64,000 bases of DNA from Bog-756 sp963718405 (GTDB lineage Bacteria > Actinomycetota > Acidimicrobiia > Acidimicrobiales > RAAP-2): positions 62,001-126,000 of the forward strand of contig CAVQYZ010000004.1 of the NCBI GenBank assembly GCA_963718405.1, given 5' to 3'. Each line of letters starts with the position of its first letter. The first letter of the stretch is position 1. The translations under genes and the position numbers were made by a program. Shown in pieces: positions 18,116-27,265 of this stretch. The notes beneath the pieces are model-generated. The model saw nothing but the letters and a program-made list of their open reading frames with translations. It did no database searches and was not told the DNA's origin.

Positions 18116-19540
18116 AGCGCAGGCCGGCGAATTCGGACGCTGGGCAGCACCTGTCCGGCGGGCCTCGGCGAACCGGGCCAGCGCCTCCTGTCGCTCGGCC
18201 GCATGGTCGACCAGGAGGTCGGGGGCGGGGCCCGGGCCTGATCCGCAACACCGTCCGCGGGTCGCGGGCGGGTGGTGGAGATACCGATCGACGTAGGCGC
18301 CCGTCGGGTCGAAGCGCTCCAGTTGACGCGAGGGGTTGAGCACCCGGTGGAACGGGGCGGCGTCGGTCCCCGTGCCCGCCACCCACTGCCAACCGTGCTG
18401 GTTCGAGGCCAGGTCGCCGTCGACCAGGTGCCACATGAACCAGCGGGCCCCGAGCCGCCAGTCGATGTGGAGGTCCTTGACCAGAAAGCTGGCGGTGACC
18501 ATCCGGACCCGATTGTGCATCCAGCCCTCGGCCAGTAGCTGGCGCATCCCGGCATCGACCAGCGGGTAGCCGGTGGTCCCGGTGGCCCACGCCGCGAACC
18601 GCTCCCGGGCCCGCTCGTCCGTGTCCCAGCGGAGTCGGGCCCCGAACGCCAACAGTGGGGCGCGCGCCGAGTCGGGCCGGTGCCAGAGCACGTCGGCGTA
18701 GAACTCCCGCCAGGCCAGCTCGGTCCGCAGGCGCTCCGCCCCGGCCCCGGTCCCGAGGAACGACAACACGGTGCGCGGATGGATGCAGCCGAAGCGCAGG
18801 TAGGGCGAGAGGCCTGACGTACCGGGAACGGCCGGCAGGTCACGGTCACGGTCGTAGTCGGCGGCCGGCCCCGCCATGAACCGCTCGAACCGGTCCCACG
18901 CCGCTACCGGCCCGGCACCAGGGAGGGCCGCGGCGGGGCCGAGGGGGAGGCCCTCCCACCAGTCGGGCAGACCGTGCGACCCGGGGGTGGCCACGGCCGG
19001 CTCCACGGCCAGGTCGCCATGGTCGCTTCCGAGGCCCCGCCACCGGACGTCAGGGGGGAGGGACGGGCCCGGCCACCCGACCCCCTTCCAGGCCCGGTGG
19101 TAGGCGGTGAACACTTTGAACGGGGTGCCGGACCCGGAGCGAACCCGGCCCGGGGCCACGGCGTAGTTGGAGTCGACCGTCATCAGCCGGCGGCCGTCGG
19201 CTGCCAGGGCCTGCGCCACGGCGGCATCCCGGGCCCGACCGTGGGGACCGAAGTCGCCGGTGGCGACCACCACGGCCGCCCCGGCCTCGGCGGCCACGGC
19301 GGGGACCACCGTGGTGGGGTCGCCGCTCCGTACCACCAGGCCCTCCCCCAGCTCATCATCGAGGGCGGCCACCGCCGCGGCCAGAAAGCGCCGCCGGTTG
19401 GGGCCGGCCGGCTCGAGCAGGGCCGGGTCCGCCACGAACAGGGCCACCACGCCGTCGGGCCCGGCTTGGTGGGCGGCCCGTAGGGCGGGCAGGTCGTCGA
19501 GACGCAGATCCCGCCGGAACCACAGGACGGAGCTGGCCAC
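18116..19540 (-). CDS. phr: deoxyribodipyrimidine photolyase (cryptochrome/photolyase family), 3' end undefined
   Basis: GTG 19540 starts VASSVLWFRRDLRLDDLPAL, the standard antenna-domain opening. The FAD-binding C-terminal domain is well conserved: TSGLSPYLRFGCIHPRTVL, ELAWREFYADVLWHRPDS, TGYPLVDAGMRQLLAEGWMH, NRVRMVTASFLVKDLHIDWR, WFMWHLVDGDLASNQHGWQW and the signature GTDAAPFHRVLNPSRQLERF. These include the electron-transfer Trp positions (IDW, HGWQW). It repairs UV pyrimidine dimers using blue light. The last recognisable residues (VDHAAERQEALARFAEARR) end near 18160, but no stop follows until 17489, inside antisense of TetR, so the true end is probably hidden by an indel. It is the last gene of a minus-strand operon controlled from about 22520. 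Confidence 0.85.
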
Positions 19541-19542
19541 GA

Positions 19543-21031
19543 TCAGGGGGACCGGGGGGTGCCGACGGTGCCGGCGGTGCGGCCGGCTGTGCCCCCGGTC
19601 GGGAGCGAAGCCGCACCCGGCGGGCCCGGCCCCGGACCATGACCCCGAACACCACCCGGTGGACGGGCCACAGCGCCCACCAGTAGGCCAGGCCCACGAG
19701 GCCCTTGGGCCGGAACGCCGCGGCCTGTTCCACGCCGGTGGGGTCTCATCGATCTGGAGGGCCAGCCAGCCGTCCCCGCAGAACCACCCGACCGAGGCCA
19801 GCACCAGGTGGTCGGGATCGACCCGCTCCACCCGCCACCAGTCGGCCAGTGCTCCGGCCGTGAGCCGGTCGGGCCGCCGGGTCGAGAGCTTCTCGCCGAA
19901 CAGCCGGCCCAGCGCCACCCGTAGGGCCCAGGCCCAGGCCAGGCCGTACCAGGAGAGGCTGCCGCCCACATGGGCCAGATCGTCCCGGGCCGCCTCGATC
20001 CGCTCGGGCTCCAGCGGCGCAGCGGAGCGCATGATGTAGACGCCGGTACCGAGGGGCTCGGACCGGTCGAGCAGGCCGGCGGCGACCCGGTCGGCCTCGT
20101 CGCTGATGGCCCGGCGGACCGCTTCGGTGACCGGCAGTGGGGTGATGCCGAAGGCGGCGAAGGTGCGCTCGGGCTCGTGGACCAGCACCTCGCTCACCAG
20201 GCTCTCGATCAGGGTGTGGCTGACCCGCCGGTCGACCGGACTGACCAGGTCGACCCAGCGGGCCGACAGCGAGGGGGTGACGAAGGGCACGGTGAAGACA
20301 TGCCGGGGCCGTAGTCCCCTCACCTCGGCGTAGCAGCGCATCATGGTCCCGTAGTCGGTCACGTCAGGCGTGCCGATCTCGTAGATGCCCGGCGGGGCCG
20401 CCAGGGCCCCGGCCAGGTAGTCGAGCAGGTCGCACTCGGCCAGCGGTTGGAGCCGGGTGGTGATCCAGCGGGGGCAGACCATGACCGGCAGGCGCTCGGT
20501 GAGCGAGCGCAACATCTCATAGGAGATGCTGCCGGCCCCGAGGATGACCGCGGCGCGCAGCTCGACGACCGGTACGCCGGAGGCGGCCAGCACCGCGCCC
20601 ACCTCCTGGCGGCTGACCAGGTGGGGGGAGAGTTCACCCCGGCCCAGGCCGCCCAGGTAGATGATCCGGCCGACCCCGGCCGATTTGGCGGCCCGGCCGA
20701 AGGCTTCGGCCAGTTGGCGGTCGCGGGCTTCGAACCCGGTGCCGCCGGCCAGGGCGTGGACCAGGTAGTAGGCGGCGTCGGCACCGGCCAGGGCCTGGGC
20801 GGTGCTCCCGGGGTCGGCTACGTCGACCGTCATGGGCGTGATCCGCTCACCGGAGGGCAGGGCGTCCGGAGTCCGGCCCAGGGCCGTCACCTGGTGACCG
20901 GCCCCGGCCAGCCGGTGGGCCAGCAGCCGGCCCACGTAGCCACTGGCGCCGGCGATGACGATCCGGCGGGCCGGGGCGGTGGGGCCCCGATGTCCCGTTC
21001 CTCCCGCCCCGGTGGCCGGCGGGGCGGTCAC
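19543..21031 (-). CDS. SDR family epimerase with DUF2867-type C-terminal domain, one frameshift
   Basis: GTG 21031 overlaps the stop of the upstream SDR gene (GTGA). The N-terminal NmrA-like Rossmann domain reads IVIAGASGYVGRLLAHRLAG, then YYLVHALAGGTGFEARDRQL and RIIYLGGLGRGELSPHLVSR. The C-terminal DUF2867 part has YGLAWAWALRVALGRLFGEK and VGWFCGDGWLALQIDET. The tail EQAAAFRPKGLVGLAYWWAL, which ends the family normally, is in another frame, so an indel lies at about 19735-19745. The final TGA is taken as 19543-19545, just before the photolyase GTG, although a second slip is possible in the Arg/Pro-rich tail. The substrate is unknown; co-transcription with photolyase is typical of light-inducible clusters. 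Confidence 0.75.
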
Positions 21032-22080
21032 GGCCCGGCTTCCGGCACGGGCGTCCCGGTCCCGGTGCGGGCCGCACACCAGTCGAGGAGGCGTTCCGGG
21101 TCACCGGGACCGCTCGGGTGGGTGACCGGAAAGCGGTGGTCGGAGCGGGGGTGTCGGTCGTGGAAGAAGCCCCTGGTGATCGGCTCGACCCCGGCGGCCC
21201 GCGCCGCCACCGTCGGTCCCCCGGCGGCCAGCCACACCGCGGTGTCCGCCCCTTCGGTGGGCGTGCGCAGCAGCGGGCGCATCAGGGTGCGGAACTTCGG
21301 TAGGCCCTGGGCCAGGCCGGGGGTGTCCACCCAGCCCGGGTGCATGGCGTAGCTGGCCACCGGCACCGGAGCGAAGCGGTCGGCCCAGGCGTCGGCCAGC
21401 ACCAGCTGGGCCCGCTTGGCCTTGGCGTAGGCCACCACGCCGTCGTAGCCGTCCGGTCCGGTCTCGAGGGTGCCGAGATCGAAGCGCTGCGAGTACATGC
21501 CCCCCGAGCTCATGGTGACGATGGTGGGCGGCACGGAACTCCCGTCGGCGCCACCGCCGGCCGAGGAGAAGAGCAGCGGGGCCAGGGCCGCGGTCAGCAG
21601 GTAGGGGCCCAACACCTGGGTGGCCACGGTGCGCTCCACCCCCTCGGCGGTGGTCTGGTACGTCGGGGTCAGCGCGCCGGCGTTGTGCACCAGGGCGTCG
21701 AGGCGGGCCGCACGGTCCCGGATGCTCCTGCCCAAGGCGGCCACGGCGGTGGGATCGGACAGGTCGACCAGGTGGAGTTGGGTCCGGCCCGGACCGGCGG
21801 CGTCCACCGCGGCGACGGCGGCGGCCCCCCGGACCGGGTCCCGGCCCACCAGGTGCACATCGGCACCGAGGCCGGCCAGGGCGGTGGCCGCGGCCAGGCC
21901 GATACCCGAGGTGGCCCCGGTGACCAGGGCCACCCGGCCGTTCATCGGCGGCGGGTCGCCCCACTCCTCCAGCCGGCGACGGAGCTCGATCCCGACCCGG
22001 CTGAAGCTCGGGGCCACCGTCGCTTCGGCCACGGCGTCCGTGGCCCGGGCCAGGGCGTGCCGGGCACGGTCCATGCTCAC
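21028..22080 (-). CDS. short-chain dehydrogenase/reductase
   Basis: About 350 aa. GTG 22080 overlaps the stop of the SRPBCC gene (GTGA); ATG 22074 is an alternative two codons in. After a 40-residue helical leader comes the cofactor motif VALVTGATSGIGLAAATALA, then LVHNAGALTPTYQTTAEGVE, the catalytic Ser region TIVTMSSGGMYSQRFDL and the YxxxK motif in VVAYAKAKRAQLVLADAWAD. The position of the pattern and the length resemble retinol-dehydrogenase-like classical SDRs. In this cluster it may reduce or oxidise a fatty-acyl or steroid-like intermediate, which is inference. Confidence 0.85.
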   Translation of the reverse strand: MSMDRARHALARATDAVAEATVAPSFSRVGIELRRRLEEWGDPPPMNGRVALVTGATSGIGLAAATALAGLGADVHLVGRDPVRGAAAVAAVDAAGPGRTQLHLVDLSDPTAVAALGRSIRDRAARLDALVHNAGALTPTYQTTAEGVERTVATQVLGPYLLTAALAPLLFSSAGGGADGSSVPPTIVTMSSGGMYSQRFDLGTLETGPDGYDGVVAYAKAKRAQLVLADAWADRFAPVPVASYAMHPGWVDTPGLAQGLPKFRTLMRPLLRTPTEGADTAVWLAAGGPTVAARAAGVEPITRGFFHDRHPRSDHRFPVTHPSGPGDPERLLDWCAARTGTGTPVPEAGP

Positions 22081-22511
22081 GCCGCCAGGGCGCGGCGCAG
22101 GCCGGCGGCGGCCCGGTCCCCGATGCGCCGGAACGAGAGGCCGAGAAGCGGCGTGAACAGGACCGCTCCGCCCTTCAGCTCCAAGGTGGCGTGGTAGGTG
22201 AGGATGGAGCCGCCCTGGGGATCGGGAACGACCTCGATCACGTCGGTGGATCGCACCAAGGCGTTCTCCGCCCGGAGCACGACCCGGTGGGGACGCTCGT
22301 ACTCCTCGATGCGGTAGTTGAGGGGGATGGACCGACCGTAGTTCCGAACCACCAGCCGATAGGTGGCGCCCAGGCCGGTCGCCCCGGGGTCGTCCTCGGT
22401 GGCCTCGGCCACCCCGGGGTCCCACCGGGCGGCGTTGGAGAAGCGGGCCATGTAGTCGAAGACCTCAGCCGGGGGCCACCGAGAGGTGACGCGTGCACGG
22501 TAGGTCGCCAT
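22077..22511 (-). CDS. SRPBCC family (polyketide cyclase-like) protein
   Basis: 144 aa. The start-type fold is recognisable from RVTSRWPPAEVFDYMARFSN, followed by ARWDPGV and the closing FRRIGDRAAAGLRRAL helix. SRPBCC proteins bind hydrophobic ligands in a deep cavity; no catalytic set can be read from this sequence. It is the first gene of the minus-strand operon ending in photolyase. The palindrome TTTAGTACTAAA lies only 8 bases upstream of its ATG, so initiation here should be directly blocked by anything bound there. Confidence 0.8.
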   Translation of the reverse strand: MATYRARVTSRWPPAEVFDYMARFSNAARWDPGVAEATEDDPGATGLGATYRLVVRNYGRSIPLNYRIEEYERPHRVVLRAENALVRSTDVIEVVPDPQGGSILTYHATLELKGGAVLFTPLLGLSFRRIGDRAAAGLRRALAA

Positions 22512-22519
22512 CCCGGTAG

Positions 22520-22531
22520 TTTAGTACTAAA
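22520..22531. promoter_or_regulatory. TTTAGTACTAAA palindrome in a divergent promoter, likely B12-repressor operator
   Basis: Perfect 12-bp palindrome between the divergent SRPBCC and FAD-oxidoreductase genes. The related TTTAGCAGTAAA occurs at 27184-27195 in front of the CarH/LitR-like regulator gene. Sharing the TTTA-N4-TAAA frame in both places suggests the operator of that regulator; binding itself is untested. Confidence 0.55.
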
Positions 22532-22593
22532 TAACATCCGGGGCTCGTGCAGTTTCGAATAACGGGTGTCCGACGGCACGAAAGAGACAGCTC

Positions 22594-23844
22594 ATGCGGA
22601 TCGCCATCATCGGCAGCGGGGTATCGGGCCTGGTCACGGCCCACCTGCTGCGCGGCCACCACGACATCGTCCTCTACGAGGCCGACGAGCGCCCGGGAGG
22701 CCACTCCCACACCCACCGGATCGAGCTGCCCGAGCTGACCTGCGATGTCGACACCGGGTTCCTGGTCTACAACGAGCGCACCTATCCCTTGTTCTCCCGC
22801 CTGCTCGACGAGCTCGGGGTGGCCTCCAAGCCCAGTGACATGAGTTTCAGCGTGGCCGACCAGCGCACCGGCCTCGAGTGGCGGGGAACGTCGTTCTCCA
22901 CCGTCTTCGCCCAGCGGCGCAACCTGGCCCGGCCCGACTTCTTGCGGATGCTGGCCGACGTGGCCCGTTTCAACCGGCTGGCCCGGGGGCTGCTGGCCGA
23001 CCCGCCGCCCGACGGCGTGACCCTGGAGGAGGTCCTGGCCCCACACCGCTGGTCGGCCGGCTTCCGCCACTGGTACCTGGTCCCGCTGGGCTCATCGATC
23101 TGGTCGGCCGACCCCTCGACGTTCACCCAGATTCCCGCCGCCACCTTCGCCCGCTTCTTCGAGCGCCATGGCCTGCTCCGACTGCGCGACCAGCCGAAGT
23201 GGCGGACGGTGGACGGTGGCTCGAAGCGTTACGTCGACGCCATCCTTTCCCCGTTGCGGCAGGAGGGCCGGCTCCGACTGGGGAGCCCGGTGGCCAAGAT
23301 CCGCCGCAACCCCGGTGGCGTGGAGGTGGTCAGCGAGGCCGGCGTCGAGACCTACGATCACGTCGTGCTGGCCACCCACAGCGATCAGGCCCTGTCGCTG
23401 CTGTCGGACCCCGACCGGGTGGAGCGCCAAACGCTCAGTGCCTTGCGCTACCAGTCCAACCGGGCCGTCCTGCACACCGACGTCAACCTGCTACCCACCG
23501 AGCGCCGGGCCTGGGCCAGCTGGAACTACCACCGACTGGAGGCGGAGCGGGACGAGGCCACGCTCACCTACTACCTGAACCGTCTCCAGGGCATCGACTC
23601 GGCCACCCCCGTACTGGTCACCCTCAACAATGACGCGGCCATCGACCCCGGCAAGGTACTGGGCCACATGGAGTACGCCCACCCGGTGCTGGATCCGGCT
23701 GCGGCACAGGCCAAGACCCACCACGGGGAGATCAACGGCACCCGGCGCACCTGGTTCGTCGGCGCCTACTGGGGCTACGGCTTTCACGAGGACGGGGTAC
23801 GTAGTGCGGTGGAGACGTGCCGGGCCATGGGGGTGGTGTGGTGA
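22594..23844 (+). CDS. FAD-dependent oxidoreductase of the COG2907 (amine-oxidase-like) type
   Basis: 416 aa. Dinucleotide-binding motif IAIIGSGVSGLVTAHLLRG with Glu at the end of strand two (LYEADERPGGHSHT), as in flavin amine oxidases. Further landmarks are CDVDTGFLVYNERTYPLFSR and the C-terminal GAYWGYGFHEDGVRSAVE, in which the flavin tail is bound. This family is regularly encoded with DUF1365 and CFA-type methyltransferase genes, as here, in light- or singlet-oxygen-induced operons. The chemistry is probably oxidation of a modified unsaturated fatty acyl chain, as proposed for furan fatty acid pathways; that step is inference for this organism. GTGA overlap with the next gene. Confidence 0.88.
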   Translation: MRIAIIGSGVSGLVTAHLLRGHHDIVLYEADERPGGHSHTHRIELPELTCDVDTGFLVYNERTYPLFSRLLDELGVASKPSDMSFSVADQRTGLEWRGTSFSTVFAQRRNLARPDFLRMLADVARFNRLARGLLADPPPDGVTLEEVLAPHRWSAGFRHWYLVPLGSSIWSADPSTFTQIPAATFARFFERHGLLRLRDQPKWRTVDGGSKRYVDAILSPLRQEGRLRLGSPVAKIRRNPGGVEVVSEAGVETYDHVVLATHSDQALSLLSDPDRVERQTLSALRYQSNRAVLHTDVNLLPTERRAWASWNYHRLEAERDEATLTYYLNRLQGIDSATPVLVTLNNDAAIDPGKVLGHMEYAHPVLDPAAAQAKTHHGEINGTRRTWFVGAYWGYGFHEDGVRSAVETCRAMGVVW

Positions 23845-24770
23845 GCGCCCCCGGTGTTGCCACCCCACTGGCCCTGTACCCCGTGGAGGATGCGGTCGGC
23901 GGGGTGGAACACGATCGGGCCCCAGCCACCTGGCCCGACCGGGACCCCAACGGCCTGCGCAGCGCGGTGTACGAGGGTGTGCTCCTCCACAAGCGCTTCG
24001 GGCCCGGGCCGAGCCACTCGTTCCGCTACCGGGTGGCCATGCCGTTGCTCGACCTGGCCGAGGTCGATGAGGTGATGGACCTCCACCCGGCCTGGTCCGC
24101 CCGCCGCCCCGCCCCGGTCCGGTTCCGGCGCCAGGATTTCTTCGGTGACCCGGCCACACCCCTCGACCAGGCCGTGCGGGACCTGGTGGCCGAACGTACC
24201 GGGAGGCGTCCGGTGGGCCCCGTGGCCGTGCTGGCCAACGTGCGCACCTGGGGCTGGTTGTTCAACCCCATCAGCCTGTACTTCTGCGCCGACCCGGCCG
24301 ACCCCGGGGGCGGACCGGGACAGGTCGACTCGCTGGTGGCCGAGGTGGAGAACACGCCCTGGCACGAGCGCCACGCCTACGTGGTCGGCCCTCCGGGGAG
24401 GCACCGATTCGCCAAGGAGCTCCATGTGTCGCCCTTTCTCCCGCCGCGCCTCGACTACGAGCTCCGCTACACCGCTCCGGGATCACAGCTCACGGTGGGC
24501 CTCACCGTGCTCGAGGGCGACCGGAGGCTGTTCGACGCCACGCTCCTCCTGCGTCGTCGGGCCCTCGATCGGGCGGCACTGGGCCGCTTGCTGTGGAACT
24601 ATCCGGCCATGACCCACCGCGTCACCGCCGGCATCTATGCCCAAGCCGCCCGCCTCCGGCTGAAGGGCGCTCCGTTCTTCAGCCATCCGACCGACCGGGG
24701 CGCACCGGGGGCCGGCGGAACCACCTGCCCCGCCCCATCCGCGCCGGTACCCATCCGGACCGGGCCATGA
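23841..24770 (+). CDS. DUF1365 family protein
   Basis: 309 aa. GTG 23841 overlaps the previous stop (GTGA). Family landmarks: SAVYEGVLLHKRFGPGPSHS, FRYRVAMPLLDLAEVDEV, VRTWGWLFNPISLYFCADPA and VENTPWHERHAYVV, then KELHVSPFLPP. No catalytic role has been assigned to the family. It has no signal peptide. It is the middle gene of the FAD oxidoreductase - DUF1365 - CFA synthase trio, which is a conserved neighbourhood in many bacteria and argues for a shared role in membrane-lipid modification. The stop overlaps the next start (ATGA). Confidence 0.88.
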   Translation: MSAPGVATPLALYPVEDAVGGVEHDRAPATWPDRDPNGLRSAVYEGVLLHKRFGPGPSHSFRYRVAMPLLDLAEVDEVMDLHPAWSARRPAPVRFRRQDFFGDPATPLDQAVRDLVAERTGRRPVGPVAVLANVRTWGWLFNPISLYFCADPADPGGGPGQVDSLVAEVENTPWHERHAYVVGPPGRHRFAKELHVSPFLPPRLDYELRYTAPGSQLTVGLTVLEGDRRLFDATLLLRRRALDRAALGRLLWNYPAMTHRVTAGIYAQAARLRLKGAPFFSHPTDRGAPGAGGTTCPAPSAPVPIRTGP

Positions 24771-26195
24771 CCCGGTCCCATGGTCTGGTGGACAGTGGCG
24801 CCTCGCCGGACGGCCAGGTCGTGGACATCGGGGCGGGAGACCGCTCCCGGGCCAGCCGCCCCGGGGGGGCCGGTGTGGCCTCCAACCGCGCCGACCTGAC
24901 GCCGATCCGGTCGGCGCCGGAACAGCCTCCGGCCGAGGTGCGCTTCCGGGCCACCCTGGGCCACGTGGCCCCGCCCGACCGATTCGCCGGCAGCAGCCTG
25001 GCGCGCCGGATCGTGCTGGCGGCGGGACGGTACGCCGGCGGCGGGGCCATCGAGATCACCGAGGGAGACGACACGTTCCGCCTGGGCCGGGGTGAGCCCC
25101 TGGCCCGGGTGACGGTGCACGACCGCCGGGCCTATGGCGCCCTGCTGCGGTCGGCCTCGGTCGGCCTGGGTCGTTCGTATGTGGCCGGATGGTGGGATAC
25201 CGACGACTTGACCGGGCTGGTTCGGGCCCTGGTCCGTGACACCCGCCCGTTACGCGAGCGATTGGATCGGCTGGGGAGGGCCTGGGGCGCCCTGTTGGAC
25301 GTCCCGGCCCGCCTGGCCGCCCCGGGTCGGGACGAGGACAAGCGGAACATCGCCGACCACTACGACCTCTCCAACGACTTCTTCGCCCTGATGCTGGATG
25401 AGACCATGACCTACTCGTGCGCGGTGTTCGACCGGCCCGGGGCCACCCTGGCCGACGCTCAGGAAGCCAAGATGGACCGGCTCTGCGCCAAGCTGGAGCT
25501 GGCCCCCACCGACCACCTGGTCGAGGTGGGCTCGGGCTGGGGTGGCCTGGCGGTCCACGCCGCCGTCAACTTCGGCTGCCGGGTGACCACCACCACCATC
25601 TCCGAGGCGCAGCGTTCCTACGTGGAGCGGCGGGTGGCCGACGCCGGGCTGTCCGACCGCATCACCGTGCTCGGGCGGGACTGGCGGGATCTCACCGGAC
25701 GGTACGACAAGCTGGTCTCGGTGGAGATGATCGAGGCGGTGGACTGGCGATGGCACGACCGGTTCCTGGCCCGGTGCTCCGATCTGCTCGCCGATGACGG
25801 GCTGGCCGCCATTCAGGCCATCGTCATCGACGACCGCAGCTTCGAACGGGCCAAGCGCCACGATGACTTCGTCCGCCGGATGGTCTTCCCCGGCGGGTGC
25901 CTCCCCTCGGTGGCCTCGCTCACCACCAGCCTGGCCCGGGCTACCGACCTGCGCCTGGTGGACCTGGAGGATGTCGGCCGCCACTACGCCGAGACGCTGC
26001 GGCGTTGGGCGGACAACCTGGACGCGGAACACCGAGGCGGTCACGGCCCTCGGGGTCAGCCCGGAGTTCCGCCGTCTGTGGGACCTGTATCTGGCCTACT
26101 GCGAGGCGGCGTTCCTCGAACGCCACATCAGCGACGTCCAGCTGGTCCTGGCCAAGCCGGGCCGGGCCGCACGATTGACGACGCGACCCGGATGA
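24767..26195 (+). CDS. cyclopropane-fatty-acyl-phospholipid synthase-type methyltransferase, C-terminal frameshift
   Basis: ATG 24767 overlaps the DUF1365 stop. After an N-terminal 65-residue tail and a CFA synthase N-domain (VGLGRSYVAGWWDTDDLTGL), the SAM-dependent catalytic part reads NIADHYDLSNDFFALMLDET, MTYSCAVF, VEVGSGWGGLAVHAAVNFGC (SAM motif I) and KLVSVEMIEAVDWRWHDRFL. The frame changes at about 26028: the proper C-terminus (NTEAVTALGVSPEFRRLWDL, then YLAYCEAAFLERHISDVQLV) is in the next frame and stops at 26195. Such enzymes methylenate or methylate double bonds of membrane fatty acids, and the homologue in furan-fatty-acid synthesis is a methyltransferase of the same family. Which product is made here is unknown. 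Confidence 0.88.
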
Positions 26196-26317
26196 GGACC
26201 TCCCCGCGGCCCGGCCACGCGCTCAGACGGGGTCGGCCCGATGGGACCCGGAGCGCGCAACCCGGTCCCCGCTGACCGACCCGGTAGCCGGACCGCAGGC
26301 CCGACCGGGGCGAGCCG

Positions 26318-27148
26318 TCAACGGCCGGCGGCCAGGCCCTCGATGACCCGGACCAGATCGTCGCCCCGGCGCCCGGTGAAGCCGTCGGCCCCGAGGCGAC
26401 GGGCATGGTCGGCGTCGGTGACGGCGGCTCCCCCCAGCAAGACCGTGGTGCCGGGAAGGGCCTCATGCAGATGGGTGACCACCCGGCGGGCCGAGGTCGT
26501 CGAGGCCCGGGTGGTGCAGGCCATGGCCACGGCCAACAGATCAGGCACGCCGGTCAGCGCCTGGGCCAGGGCGTCGGCCGGGGTGTCCGCACCCAGCTCG
26601 ATCACGTTGAAGCCGGCCCACCGCAACAGATCGGCGGCGATGGCCACCGGGGCCGAGTGCTGCTCGGACGGCGGCGTGGTGATGACCACGCTGCCGCGCT
26701 TGGGACCGCGGCGGGCGAATCGGGCGCCGAGGCGCGAGATGAGCCGAACGGCCACCGCACTGGCCCGGTGCTCATCGGCCACGGTGAGTTCGCCGGCGTG
26801 CCAGCGCTCCCCGATGGATTCGAGGGCCGGGGCCACCAGCTGCAGGAGGACCTGGGAAGGAGAGTGGTCGGAGGCCAGGGCGGCTTCGAGCACACCCCAG
26901 GCGCCTGGTTCGTCGCCGGCCAGGAGCCGGGCCTCGAGCTGCTTGGCCGTGGCGGCCCGGGCCCCCGGCTTCCGGCCGCGGTGGGGGGAAGCCGGCCTCA
27001 TCCGGGCCAGGTCATCGGGGTCGACCTGCCAACCACCGCCGACGCGGGTGGCCGGGAGCTTGCCGGTGCGGACGTAGCGATAGACGGTCATGTAATGCAC
27101 GCCCAACGTGTCCGCCGCCTCCTGCAGGGTCAATGGCGCTTTTGGCAT
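26318..27148 (-). CDS. CarH/LitR-like adenosylcobalamin photoreceptor repressor with excisionase-type HTH
   Basis: 276 aa. Residues 5-50 are a helix-turn-helix of the HTH_17/excisionase type (LTLQEAADTLGVHYMTVYRY) rather than a full MerR domain. Residues about 70-140 form the helical B12 cap with the photoreceptor signature W116-x9-E126-H127, preceded by H117, which corresponds to the upper axial His formed after light in CarH. Residues about 152-274 are the Rossmann B12-binding domain with E162-x-H164, the lower axial ligand; the usual following Gly is Pro167. By analogy, the dark AdoCbl-bound form represses and light releases DNA. Neighbouring photolyase and lipid-modification genes fit this role. 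Confidence 0.85.
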   Translation of the reverse strand: MPKAPLTLQEAADTLGVHYMTVYRYVRTGKLPATRVGGGWQVDPDDLARMRPASPHRGRKPGARAATAKQLEARLLAGDEPGAWGVLEAALASDHSPSQVLLQLVAPALESIGERWHAGELTVADEHRASAVAVRLISRLGARFARRGPKRGSVVITTPPSEQHSAPVAIAADLLRWAGFNVIELGADTPADALAQALTGVPDLLAVAMACTTRASTTSARRVVTHLHEALPGTTVLLGGAAVTDADHARRLGADGFTGRRGDDLVRVIEGLAAGR

Positions 27149-27183
27149 CTGGGCTTTCTCGACTCCGGCTCGCTGTCGGCGAA

Positions 27184-27195
27184 TTTAGCAGTAAA
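27184..27195. promoter_or_regulatory. TTTAGCAGTAAA, likely autoregulatory operator of the B12 repressor
   Basis: TTTA-GCAG-TAAA lies 35 bases upstream of the regulator start (minus strand) and 70 bases upstream of the winged-helix/STAND gene (plus strand). It matches the TTTA-N4-TAAA palindrome at 22520-22531. Flanking bases extend the symmetry (ATTTA...TAAAT). Confidence 0.5.
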
Positions 27196-27265
27196 TACAG
27201 GGGACAGGGAGACGTGACCCGTCGGCCCGGCACCTGCTCCCCGCGGTCTCCACGGAGTCCGAACC

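Noticed and set aside
17489..21079. One 1196-codon protein fusing epimerase and photolyase
   Set aside because: The epimerase tail lies in a different frame with its own TGA at 19543, and photolyase has a natural GTG start at 19540; the apparent fusion comes from a frameshift plus a missing stop.
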